From Devosiaceae bacterium (GTDB lineage Bacteria > Pseudomonadota > Alphaproteobacteria > Rhizobiales > Devosiaceae): 16,127 nt of DNA. Shown one piece after another: positions 1 to 7,408 of the stretch (its first letter is position 1; the number at the start of each line of letters is the position of its first letter). The position numbers were made by a program, and so were the translations under genes. Below the pieces are notes generated by a model, which was given only the letters and a program-made list of their open reading frames with translations, had not been told where the DNA came from and made no database searches. The DNA is taken from the NCBI GenBank assembly GCA_021648585.1, contig JAKISM010000037.1, forward strand, positions 1 through 16,127. Direction: 5' to 3'.

Positions 1-1
1 G

Positions 2-304
2 CGCCGTGCAGATATTGTTATCGCCGCAGTTGGACGAGCAAAAATGGTTAAGGGCGACTGGATTAAAAAAGGCGCAACGGTGATTGATGTAGGTATAAAC
101 CGCATAGACGCACCAGAAAAAGGAGAGGGCAAAACTCGCCTTGTTGGTGATGTTGATTTTGAGGAAGCGGTTAAAATCGCTGGTGCTATTACCCCAGTGC
201 CGGGTGGCGTTGGGCCAATGACTATTGCGTGTTTGTTGGCGAACACTGTTACTACTGCTTGTTTGATAAATGGAATTTCACCGCCTAAGGATTTGACAGC
301 ATAA
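2..304 (+). CDS. folD: Bifunctional methylenetetrahydrofolate dehydrogenase/cyclohydrolase, C-terminal part (5' end outside window)
   Basis: The last 100 codons of FolD are visible; the reading frame is open from base 2, so the start lies upstream of the window. FolD is a cytosolic enzyme that interconverts 5,10-methylene-, 5,10-methenyl- and 10-formyl-tetrahydrofolate with NADP. Visible marks are the Rossmann-domain segment ADIVIAAVGRAKMVKGDWIK near the start, ATVIDVGIN, the LVGDV turn, and the family signature PVPGGVGPMT about 36 residues from the end. The C-terminus (GISPPKDLTA) is of ordinary length, so the gene is not truncated at its 3' end. It lies near the metH pair, which uses the folate pool FolD helps supply, but that pair is on the other strand. 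Identification is secure from the signature. Confidence 0.96.
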   Translation, partial: RRADIVIAAVGRAKMVKGDWIKKGATVIDVGINRIDAPEKGEGKTRLVGDVDFEEAVKIAGAITPVPGGVGPMTIACLLANTVTTACLINGISPPKDLTA

Positions 305-312
305 TAACTATA

Positions 313-329
313 TAAAATTCTAAATTTTA
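313..329. other. AT-only inverted repeat after folD
   Basis: TAAAATT, three bases, AATTTTA: a perfect 7-bp inverted repeat made only of A and T, starting 9 bases after the folD stop. It lacks the GC-rich stem and T-run of an intrinsic terminator, so it is at best a weak end signal. A second short palindrome, TATAAC-TC-GTTATA, lies at 349-362, about 35 bases before the next start codon. Neither can be assigned a function. The remaining bases up to 397 show no other structure. Confidence 0.3.
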
Positions 330-397
330 CATTAGGTAATAAATATTATATAACTCGTTATAAAGGATTAAATAAGTTTATTGAGCATGGGCGTACA

Positions 398-1006
398 ATG
401 AAAAAAACTCTACCTATTTCAGCTATGCTTCTGTTAATTTTTTCAACACCTGCTATCACTCAAACTATTGATAATAGTGATATTAAGCTCAATCAATCCC
501 TTTCCATTTCTGCTGGCATTGTTGCTCATAATGATATTTATGCTAATTTGCTACCAGTAGTTTTTACTAGCTATGAAGATAATTTCACTATTTCCATAGG
601 ATATCAAAATTTTATATTTTCCCCAACTCCAGACTTAAGATTTGGATTTGAGGCTGGTCTATCTACTCGTTTTGGAGAAAAAGTAACTGGTGAAGTCTGG
701 GCAGGTATTGTTGCCCGTTATGATGGCTTTTCAATAGGCGATGATTTAAGAATATCTCCATCTTTAACTTTTGGTGTGAGTGCAATTACTGATACTATTG
801 GCAGAGAAACAGATCGAGAGGCTTATAGAAGTGGCCGTGCCGATCTGTTATTTTACCTTTCGCCTGAAATTGCATTTAGCTCAAAACAAAACCCAAATAG
901 TGAATTTTTTTACAGGCTACACCATAGATCAGGTGCTTGGAGTACTTTGGGCAATATGTACGATACGTTTAATGCACAAACTATTGGCTATCGACGTTTT
1001 TTTTAG
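398..1006 (+). CDS. Small outer-membrane beta-barrel protein, PagL/acyloxyacyl-hydrolase-like
   Basis: 202 residues. An N-terminal signal peptide (MKK, then a hydrophobic stretch to about residue 19, likely cut near AIT/QT) is followed by alternating polar/hydrophobic strands typical of a small transmembrane barrel, and the chain ends in aromatic Phe (YRRFF), the usual outer-membrane assembly signal. The last strands contain YRLHHRSGAW (residues 172-181). In PagL lipid A 3-O-deacylases the catalytic residues sit as H-x-S near the C-terminus with an acidic residue about 12 positions on. Here H176-R-S178 is followed by Asp189, 11 residues after the Ser. This is suggestive of lipid A editing but not proof; a structural barrel without catalysis is the alternative. 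The ATG is preceded only by a weak GAG at 383-385. The stop lies 9 bases from the convergent metH stop. Confidence 0.7.
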   Translation: MKKTLPISAMLLLIFSTPAITQTIDNSDIKLNQSLSISAGIVAHNDIYANLLPVVFTSYEDNFTISIGYQNFIFSPTPDLRFGFEAGLSTRFGEKVTGEVWAGIVARYDGFSIGDDLRISPSLTFGVSAITDTIGRETDREAYRSGRADLLFYLSPEIAFSSKQNPNSEFFYRLHHRSGAWSTLGNMYDTFNAQTIGYRRFF

Positions 1007-1015
1007 AAGTGTCTA

Positions 1016-3715
1016 TTAATTAGGTATATAATTGAGGATCGGAGCAAGCCAGCGCTCAACCTCTGTTACACTCATATCTTTGCGCTTAGCATAATCGATC
1101 ACTTGATCTTTTTCAATTTTTGCAACCCCAAAATAATGCGTATCAGGGTTTGCAAAATATATTCCTGAAACTGATGACCCCGGCCACATAGCAAAACTAT
1201 CAGTTAATTCAACGCCAATAGATTTTTTTGCATCAAGTAACTTAAATAAAGTTGCCTTTTCGGTGTGATCTGGCTGGCTAGGATAACCGGGAGCTGGGCG
1301 AATACCTTGATAATTTTCAAGCAATAATTCCTCATCTGCAATATTTTCATCTTTTGCATAAGCCCAAAATTCTTTACGAACCCTTTGGTGCATACGCTCG
1401 GCAAAACTTTCAGCAAACCTATCGGCAAGCGCTTTAACCAAAATCGCACTGAAATCATCATTATTTTGTTCAAATTTTTTCGCTATTTCCTCTTCTTGCT
1501 CCCCAGCGGTTACAACAAATGCACCAATATAATCTTTTTTAGCGCTTTCAATCGGCGCTATAAAATCAGAAATACAAGTATTTACCTTGCCTGCACGCTT
1601 TTTTATTTGTTGGCGAAGTCCATGAAAAACAGCAAGCTCCTTGTCGCCATCATTTTCATAGAGCAAAATATCATCTTGCTTTGAATTTGCTTGCCAAAAG
1701 CCAATTACTGCTTTTGGTTTAAACCATTTCTCATCAATAATTTGCTTAAGCATTTTTTGTGCATCTTCAAATAATGCACGTGCCGCTTCGCCCTGCTTTT
1801 CGTCCTGCAAAATTTGCGGATAGCGCCCCTTCATTTCCCAAGTTTGAAAAAATGGTGTCCAATCTATGGTTTTAGCTAAATCAGCTAAATCCCATTCTTC
1901 AAAGACCTTTGTGCCTAAAAAAGACGGGGCAGTAGGGGTGTAATTATTCCAATCAAGTTTAAGGGCATTTTCTCTTGCTTCATTGAGTGAGATACGGCTT
2001 TTACGAGCCTGTTTTTCTTCGTGCTTCTTAGCAATATTTGCATAATCCTCACGAATAGAAGCAATATAATCTGGTTTTTGCTCTTTTGAGAGTAATTTTG
2101 ACACTACCCCAACCGCACGAGAAGCATCGTCCACATGCACCACTTGCCCTTTAGAATATTTTGGGTGAATTTTCACAGCACTATGCACATCAGAGGTTGT
2201 TGCGCCGCCAATTAATAATGGAATTGTAAATCCAGCCCGCTCAAACTCATCTGCTACAGTGACCATTTCATCAAGCGAGGGGGTAATTAAACCACTCAAG
2301 CCAACAATATCAGCATTATGCTCCTTTGCCGCTTTTAATATATCGGCAGTTGGCACCATAACGCCAATATCAATCACCTTATAATTATTGCATTGCAAAA
2401 CTACGCCAACAATATTTTTGCCAATATCATGCACATCGCCCTTAACGGTTGCCATAATAATTGTGCCAGCATCAGTTGCATAATCTTCACCTGCCGCCAG
2501 TTTTTCTGCGTCCATGAAGGGCATAAGATAGGCAACCGCTTGTTTCATCACCCGAGCCGATTTTACCACTTGCGGTAAAAACATTTTTCCATCACCAAAC
2601 AAATCGCCAACCACATTCATACCAGACATTAGATGGCCTTCAATCACGTGGAGAGATTTTTCTGAATTTTGGCGAGCCTCTTCTGCATCTTCTTCAATAA
2701 ATTCGGTGATGCCATTTACCAGCGCATGCTCGATTCGTTTTGTAACATCTAGATTACGCCATTCAAGATTATTCCTATCTTGTTGCTTTGCACCACCCTT
2801 AAAACGAGCCGCCGCTTCAAGTAATCTATCTGTTGCGTCAGGGCGGCGATTTAGCACCAAATCTTCGCATAAATCACGCAATTCTTTATCTATATTTTCA
2901 TATACAATAAGTTGCGCCGCATTAACAATGCCCATATCCATACCAGCTTTAATGGCATGAAATAAAAACACCGAATGCATGGCCTCACGTACTAAATTAT
3001 TGCCTCTAAAAGAAAATGATAGGTTAGAAACACCGCCCGATACATGGCAAAATGGCAAGTTCTGTCTTATCCAGCGAGTAGCTTCAATGAAATCAACGCC
3101 ATAATTATTGTGTTCCTCAATGCCTGTGCCAACCGCAAAAACATTGGGATCAAAAATAATATCTTCAGGTGGAAAACCGACCTCTTTTGTTAAAATATCA
3201 TAGGCATTTTTACATATTTCAATTTTGCGCTCAAAACTATCCGCTTGTCCCTTTTCATCAAACGCCATCACAACAACAGCCGCACCATAGCGATGTACCA
3301 ATTTGGCTTGTTGAATAAAAGCTTCCTTGCCCTCTTTAAGCGAAATTGAATTAACGATTGATTTGCCCTGAACGCATTTAAGACCAGCCTCAATTACTTC
3401 CCATTTTGAACTATCAATCATAATAGGAACACGGGCAATATCAGGCTCGGCGGCAACAAGATTTAGATATTTAATCATAGCAGCTTTTGAATCAAGCAGA
3501 CCTTCGTCCATATTTATATCAATAATTTGCGCCCCAGCTTCAACTTGATTGCGTGCGACATCTAACGCAGTTTCATAATCGCCTTCACTTATAAGTTTGC
3601 GAAACCTAGCTGATCCGGTAACGTTGGTGCGCTCACCAACATTTACGAATTTAATCTCTTTGCTAAGGGTAAAAGGCTCAAGCCCTGAAAGTCGTAATAA
3701 TCTTTGCAAAATCAT
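1016..3715 (-). CDS. metH: Methionine synthase, C-terminal subunit (folate-binding, cobalamin-binding and reactivation domains)
   Basis: 899 residues, covering everything in cobalamin-dependent MetH except the homocysteine domain. It transfers the methyl group of methyl-tetrahydrofolate to homocysteine via methylcobalamin, in the cytosol. Domains in order: pterin-binding (about 22-280, with NVGERTNVTG, IDINMDEG and FDPNVFAVGTG); cobalamin module cap and B12 fold (about 320-550), with the D427-V-H429-D-I-G432 motif whose His is the lower cobalt ligand, then GLSGLITPS and LLIGGATTS; S-adenosylmethionine-dependent reactivation domain (about 590-899), with RPAPGYPSQPDHTEK at 806-820 and AMWPGSSVSG. 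It starts with ATG inside the stop of the upstream homocysteine-domain gene (ATGA overlap), with AAAAGG just upstream, so translational coupling is likely. Nothing is degraded, so this looks like a stable split enzyme and not a pseudogene. Confidence 0.96.
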   Translation of the reverse strand: MILQRLLRLSGLEPFTLSKEIKFVNVGERTNVTGSARFRKLISEGDYETALDVARNQVEAGAQIIDINMDEGLLDSKAAMIKYLNLVAAEPDIARVPIMIDSSKWEVIEAGLKCVQGKSIVNSISLKEGKEAFIQQAKLVHRYGAAVVVMAFDEKGQADSFERKIEICKNAYDILTKEVGFPPEDIIFDPNVFAVGTGIEEHNNYGVDFIEATRWIRQNLPFCHVSGGVSNLSFSFRGNNLVREAMHSVFLFHAIKAGMDMGIVNAAQLIVYENIDKELRDLCEDLVLNRRPDATDRLLEAAARFKGGAKQQDRNNLEWRNLDVTKRIEHALVNGITEFIEEDAEEARQNSEKSLHVIEGHLMSGMNVVGDLFGDGKMFLPQVVKSARVMKQAVAYLMPFMDAEKLAAGEDYATDAGTIIMATVKGDVHDIGKNIVGVVLQCNNYKVIDIGVMVPTADILKAAKEHNADIVGLSGLITPSLDEMVTVADEFERAGFTIPLLIGGATTSDVHSAVKIHPKYSKGQVVHVDDASRAVGVVSKLLSKEQKPDYIASIREDYANIAKKHEEKQARKSRISLNEARENALKLDWNNYTPTAPSFLGTKVFEEWDLADLAKTIDWTPFFQTWEMKGRYPQILQDEKQGEAARALFEDAQKMLKQIIDEKWFKPKAVIGFWQANSKQDDILLYENDGDKELAVFHGLRQQIKKRAGKVNTCISDFIAPIESAKKDYIGAFVVTAGEQEEEIAKKFEQNNDDFSAILVKALADRFAESFAERMHQRVRKEFWAYAKDENIADEELLLENYQGIRPAPGYPSQPDHTEKATLFKLLDAKKSIGVELTDSFAMWPGSSVSGIYFANPDTHYFGVAKIEKDQVIDYAKRKDMSVTEVERWLAPILNYIPN

Positions 3716-4752
3716 ACTGCCTTTTCATACATTGGGGGGGTGCGAGGTTTTTTGCCTTTTACTGCACTAGCAATGGCACGAATATGATCTGGCGTTGTAC
3801 CGCAACAACCGCCAACAATATTTATAAAACCAGCACTGGCAAATTCGCCTAATAATTCCCCAGTCATTGCTGGCTCTTGATCATATTCGCCAAATTCATT
3901 TGGCAGACCAGCATTTGGATATACACAGATTGGCGCATCAACAATTTTTGCTAATTCGCTAACATAAGGGCGCATTTCAGTTGCGCCAAGTCCGCAATTT
4001 AACCCGAATGAAAATGGTTTGACGTGTGAGAGCGAATTCCAAAACGCAACAGCGGTTTGACCTGATAAAACACGCCCAGACTTATCGCTAATCGTGCCAG
4101 AAATCATAACTGGCATGATTATATCAAGCTCTTGGCATATTTCATCAATAGCAAAAGCTGCCGCTTTTGCATTAAGTGTATCAAAAATAGTTTCAATGAG
4201 CAATAAATCAACACCACCCTTAATCAAGGCACGAACCTGCTCACCATAGGCTATTCTTAAATCATCAAAATTAACGGCACGAAATCCGGGATCATTTACA
4301 TCAGGCGATATAGAGGCGGTGCGATTGGTTGGGCCTAATGCGCCTGCAACAAAACGAGGCTTGTTATCTTCTTGCTCGGCCAAATTAGCCGCTTCTCTTG
4401 CTAACAGCGCACCACGTTCATTTATTTCGCTAACATATTGCTCAAGCCCATAATCAGCTTGCGCAATAGATGTGCCTCCGAAAGTGTTAGTTTCCACAAT
4501 ATCAGCACCAGATCGATAATAGGTGAGATGAACTTCACGCACCGCATCTGGTTGGGTGATATTTAGAATGTCATTATTGCCTTGCAACAGGTGAGGGAAA
4601 TCAACAAATCTATCTGCACGAAAATCTTTCTCATCAAATTTATATGCTTGCAACATTGTGCCCATAGCGCCGTCCATAATAACAATGCGCTGTTGCATTA
4701 TTTCATTTAGCAATTCAATTCGACTTGAATATTTGATTTTATCAATAGACAT
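3712..4752 (-). CDS. metH: Methionine synthase, N-terminal subunit (homocysteine S-methyltransferase domain)
   Basis: 346 residues forming the homocysteine-binding barrel that is the first domain of ordinary MetH. Motifs: IVIMDGAMGTMLQ (23-35), ETNTFGGTS (87-95), GALGPTNRTASISPDV, LIETIFDTLNAKAA, and the zinc ligands Cys253 (GLNCGLG) plus Cys316 and Cys317 (GGCCGTTPDHI). The zinc activates the homocysteine thiol. I chose the ATG at 4752 because GAGGA lies 5 bases upstream; a TTG 10 codons further up (4782) keeps the frame open but has no such site. The gene ends in KAV-stop, its TGA overlapping the ATG of the partner gene by 4 nt. The break falls at the linker between homocysteine and folate domains, so two complete domain sets result. 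From memory, this split also occurs in Caulobacter and sphingomonads. Confidence 0.95.
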   Translation of the reverse strand: MSIDKIKYSSRIELLNEIMQQRIVIMDGAMGTMLQAYKFDEKDFRADRFVDFPHLLQGNNDILNITQPDAVREVHLTYYRSGADIVETNTFGGTSIAQADYGLEQYVSEINERGALLAREAANLAEQEDNKPRFVAGALGPTNRTASISPDVNDPGFRAVNFDDLRIAYGEQVRALIKGGVDLLLIETIFDTLNAKAAAFAIDEICQELDIIMPVMISGTISDKSGRVLSGQTAVAFWNSLSHVKPFSFGLNCGLGATEMRPYVSELAKIVDAPICVYPNAGLPNEFGEYDQEPAMTGELLGEFASAGFINIVGGCCGTTPDHIRAIASAVKGKKPRTPPMYEKAV

Positions 4753-4757
4753 ATTTT

Positions 4758-4762
4758 TCCTC
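4758..4762 (-). promoter_or_regulatory. Ribosome binding site deciding the start of the metH N-terminal gene
   Basis: On the minus strand GAGGA is followed by AAAAT and then ATG at 4752, the clearest Shine-Dalgarno sequence in the window. It supports the ATG at 4752 over the in-frame TTG at 4782. Confidence 0.8.
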
Positions 4763-4797
4763 AACGAATTGATTAGTTTCAATCATATAAAGAAATC

Positions 4798-4824
4798 CTT
4801 ATATGATGAAATATGTTTGTGCAA
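4798..4824 (-). promoter_or_regulatory. Possible promoter of the metH pair
   Basis: On the minus strand TTGCAC (4824-4819) and TATAAG (4803-4798) resemble -35 and -10 boxes, but the spacer is only 15 bp. The leader to the metH ATG would be about 40 nt and contains a 5-bp inverted repeat, TGATT/AATCA (4770-4785 region). I saw no conserved cobalamin-riboswitch B12 box or SAM-riboswitch pattern. Weak call. Confidence 0.25.
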
Positions 4825-4876
4825 CTAGCTAAAATACTAACTTTACAATATTAATAGGATAATGCTCAAAATCATG

Positions 4877-4891
4877 TTAAGTAACGCTTAA
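4877..4891 (+). promoter_or_regulatory. CtrA-type binding box upstream of rlpA
   Basis: TTAA, seven bases (GTAACGC), TTAA: an exact match to the TTAA-N7-TTAA core recognised by the alphaproteobacterial cell-cycle regulator CtrA; the second half continues to TTAAC as in the fuller consensus. With the flanking bases it is also a perfect inverted repeat, GTTAAG-TAACG-CTTAAC (4876-4892). It lies 82 bases before the rlpA start and about 125 bases from the divergent metH start. Position fits control of rlpA; binding itself is inferred. Confidence 0.55.
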
Positions 4892-4913
4892 CTACAAAGA
4901 GCAACAATATACA
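4887..4913 (+). promoter_or_regulatory. Possible CtrA-dependent rlpA promoter
   Basis: The downstream half of the CtrA-like box (CTTAAC, 4887-4892) sits where a -35 element would be, and TATACA follows at 4908-4913 after a 15-bp gap. CtrA-activated promoters commonly have the box overlapping -35. Transcription would start near 4920, giving a leader of about 54 nt. Confidence 0.35.
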
Positions 4914-4973
4914 AACTTTAGCCAGATTTTGTTACTATCGAATTGGAAATGAAATTTTTAGGTTAGTGGGCAC

Positions 4974-6158
4974 ATGTTTTTTACAAAAAAATCATTTATA
5001 TCAGCACGAAATATTGTAGCATTATTATTGATAACACCGATTATATCTGCCTGTGTTAATGATAATATTTTTAGCAAAAGATCCGATATTAATACCACAA
5101 CCAAGTTTTCATCCGCTGAATATGGCGTTGCAGCTTCAAAACGTGTAACCACTTCGTCTAATATCCCAAAAGGGGGAGGGCGCTCGCAAGTTGGCAAGCC
5201 CTATAAAATTGCTGGAAAATGGTACACTCCAAAAGCTGACCCAAATTATGATAGGACTGGCATTGCTTCGTGGTATGGCCCAAACTTTCATGGTCGCAAA
5301 ACTGCGAATGGCGAAATATTTGATCAATATGCGATAAGTGCCGCCCACCCGACATTGCCACTACCTTCTTATGTAAGAGTTACAAACCTATCGAATAACC
5401 GTTCGATAATTGTTCGAGTGAATGATAGAGGGCCATTTTCTAGCTCAAGGATAATTGATCTATCAAAGCGAGTAGCCGATATACTTGGTGTTATTCAGAA
5501 GGGAACAGCACGGGTACGTGTTAAATATGTAGGCAAAGCCCCGCTAGAGGGTGATGATACTCGTGTGTTAATGGCTAGCTTAAATAAGCCAAGTAGGCTT
5601 GAAAGAGGAGGTGGAGCAAATAACATAAGACTTGCCTCTGCCCCTATTGTTAAAAACCCCATTATAGCGAATAGAGTAGTACCTGCTCAGCAAAACCGAA
5701 CTATTTCTCAAAGTAATTATACGCAAACCAGTCAAGGTTTCTTCATTGCTAACTCGTCTTTTTCTTCATCTTCACCGTCATCTTCATCTTTAGGCGCATT
5801 ATTCTATGCGGCAAGTCAGCTTGATAATGAGCAATCTAACCTATTAATTAATAATGCTTTTGCAGCAGCAAACGCAATGGCAACAAGATCGCAAGACCTA
5901 AAGCAATGGCAAAACGCCAATGATCAACAAGCACTTAAGATTAATTTAGAGCTTGGTACATTCGCCAATAAACAAAACTCAAATAAGGTTGCAACGGCCT
6001 TTGCTCTATTGGGTGCAGTTGATGAAGCTCAAGTGAGTTTGCAGGGTGTGCCCGCAATGCAATTAACCCTTACACAATTAAAATCAGGTGTTACACGCAA
6101 AGACGTTATAGACTTAGCTAACAAGCTTGGACTTAGAGATATTATCCTTTACAACTAA
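4974..6158 (+). CDS. rlpA: RlpA-family septal ring lytic transglycosylase lipoprotein
   Basis: 394 residues. The N-terminus is a lipoprotein signal: positively charged start, hydrophobic core, lipobox ISAC with Cys27 as lipid anchor. A double-psi beta-barrel domain spans about 95-187, with GIASWYGPNFHGRKTANGE, AAHPTLPLP and VRVNDRGPF; Glu114, His125 and Asp151 match the conserved catalytic region of RlpA. A low-complexity linker with a serine run (261-272) leads to a C-terminal SPOR-like domain (about 325-392, beginning with LELGTFANKQNSNKVA), which binds denuded glycans at the septum. RlpA cleaves glycan strands lacking stem peptides during daughter-cell separation. The peptide-trimming carboxypeptidase gene follows 46 bases downstream, and a CtrA-like box lies upstream. 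ATG at 4974 has only a weak GTGGG upstream, but the signal peptide begins there. Confidence 0.93.
   Translation: MFFTKKSFISARNIVALLLITPIISACVNDNIFSKRSDINTTTKFSSAEYGVAASKRVTTSSNIPKGGGRSQVGKPYKIAGKWYTPKADPNYDRTGIASWYGPNFHGRKTANGEIFDQYAISAAHPTLPLPSYVRVTNLSNNRSIIVRVNDRGPFSSSRIIDLSKRVADILGVIQKGTARVRVKYVGKAPLEGDDTRVLMASLNKPSRLERGGGANNIRLASAPIVKNPIIANRVVPAQQNRTISQSNYTQTSQGFFIANSSFSSSSPSSSSLGALFYAASQLDNEQSNLLINNAFAAANAMATRSQDLKQWQNANDQQALKINLELGTFANKQNSNKVATAFALLGAVDEAQVSLQGVPAMQLTLTQLKSGVTRKDVIDLANKLGLRDIILYN
5763..5792 (+). repeat. In-frame hexanucleotide repeat in the rlpA linker
   Basis: Five tandem 6-base units: TCTTCA, TCTTCA, CCGTCA, TCTTCA, TCTTTA. They encode most of the serine run between barrel and SPOR domain. 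Unit size keeps the frame, so copy-number change would alter only linker length. Confidence 0.6.
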
Positions 6159-6204
6159 TATTTCTAATATAAGTTGAGCAATTTAACGGTAAAAGTTTAT
6201 ATAA

Positions 6205-7359
6205 ATGAGCAAATGGCTAAAAATATTATTTACCTTTTGGGCTTTTCTCGGCACGAGCTTGCCATCTCTTGCGCAATTACAATTTGAAACTCGTGCCCCA
6301 TTTGCCTTGCTAATGGACTATCAATCAGGAACTGTGTTATTTCAAAAACAGGCTGATGCACGAATGGAACCTGCCAGCATGGCCAAAATGATGACCATTG
6401 CTTTAACATTTAGAATGTTAAAAAATGGCTCTCTCTCAATGGATGACGAGTTCTTTATTTCTGAATATGCTTGGCGTGAGGGCGGTGCTAGCTCTGGTGG
6501 TTCAACCATGTTTGCCGAACTTAACTCAAAGGTTTCTGTTGGAGATTTATTGAAATCAGTAATAATTCAATCAGGTAATGATGCTTCGATTGCGCTAGCT
6601 GAAGGAATTGGCGGCACTGAAGAAACATTTGCCCTTATGATGAATGAAATGGCTTTTGAAATTGGGCTTAAAAGCTCTAACTTCACTAACTCGACAGGTC
6701 TGCCAGATGAAAATATGTATGTCACTGCTCGTGATTTGGCTAATTTAGCACGTTATATAATTAGGGAATTCCCACAATATTATCCGATTTTTTCTGAGCC
6801 TAGTTTTGAATGGAACAAAATCAAGCAGTCAAATCGAAATACATTATTAAAAATGGGAATAGGTGTTGATGGGCTTAAAACTGGTTTCACCGAATCATCT
6901 GGCTATGGTGAAGTAGTTTCCTCAGCGCAAGGTGGACGCAGAATAATCGCTGTTTTGCATGGCATGGAAACTATGAAACAACGCTCAGAAGAGGCTCGTA
7001 AGTTAGTTAGTTGGGGCACTCGTAGCTTTGAAAACCTACTAGCTTTTGATAATGGTGAGATTGTTAATAAAGTCCCGATTTATGGAGGCGAGATTTCTCA
7101 TGTTGGGCTAGTTGGCGAGGGTGCAATTAATCTATATTTACCAAAAGGCTCAAGAAAATGCTTGAGTGCAAAAATAATTTATTCTTCCCCCATTTTACCA
7201 CCAGTTGAAGCTGGTGATGAAATCGCAAAGTTGCAAATTTCTTGTAATAAGCAAATAATTCAAACCACACCACTATTTGCAGAGCAATCGGTTGCAAGGG
7301 GTAGTTTGTTACGTCAAGCAACAGATGCATTAAAAGAGCTAGCTCTTGGTTGGATGTAG
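6205..7359 (+). CDS. dacC: D-alanyl-D-alanine carboxypeptidase (PBP5/6 type, serine peptidase S11)
   Basis: 384 residues, usual for the family. It removes the terminal D-Ala from peptidoglycan stem pentapeptides in the periplasm. A signal peptide (residues 1-23, cleavage after SLA) precedes the penicillin-binding domain. The three active-site motifs are intact: S58-M-A-K61 with the acylated Ser, S123-G-N125, and K225-T-G227. The C-terminal part (about 280-365) fits the beta-rich PBP5 C-domain, and the last 18 residues (SLLRQATDALKELALGWM) form an amphipathic helix of the kind that anchors these enzymes to the membrane surface. It follows rlpA by 46 bases on the same strand and precedes tmk by 49. 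The exact dac paralogue name (dacA, dacC, dacD) cannot be decided from sequence alone. Confidence 0.93.
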   Translation: MSKWLKILFTFWAFLGTSLPSLAQLQFETRAPFALLMDYQSGTVLFQKQADARMEPASMAKMMTIALTFRMLKNGSLSMDDEFFISEYAWREGGASSGGSTMFAELNSKVSVGDLLKSVIIQSGNDASIALAEGIGGTEETFALMMNEMAFEIGLKSSNFTNSTGLPDENMYVTARDLANLARYIIREFPQYYPIFSEPSFEWNKIKQSNRNTLLKMGIGVDGLKTGFTESSGYGEVVSSAQGGRRIIAVLHGMETMKQRSEEARKLVSWGTRSFENLLAFDNGEIVNKVPIYGGEISHVGLVGEGAINLYLPKGSRKCLSAKIIYSSPILPPVEAGDEIAKLQISCNKQIIQTTPLFAEQSVARGSLLRQATDALKELALGWM

Positions 7360-7408
7360 GGCAAAATCTTAGCTAGCATTAGCTTCAACTATCTTCTAAA
7401 AGCACAGT

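Noticed and set aside
387..401. Four-codon leader ORF (ATG GGC GTA CAA TGA) overlapping the start of the barrel gene
   Set aside because: No ribosome-binding site and such tiny ORFs occur by chance; nothing supports translation.
1007..1015. Terminator between the barrel gene and metH from the T-run at 997-1004
   Set aside because: The T-run is the coding end of the barrel gene and no stem precedes it.
3712..3715. metH split as a sequencing frameshift
   Set aside because: The downstream piece has its own ATG and ribosome site, and the junction lies exactly at a domain boundary with no missing sequence, so a true two-gene arrangement is more likely.
4753..4973. Riboswitch (cobalamin or SAM type) in front of the metH pair
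   Set aside because: No recognisable B12 box or SAM-riboswitch core on the minus strand, and the leader predicted from the possible promoter is only about 40 nt, with just a 5-bp hairpin.
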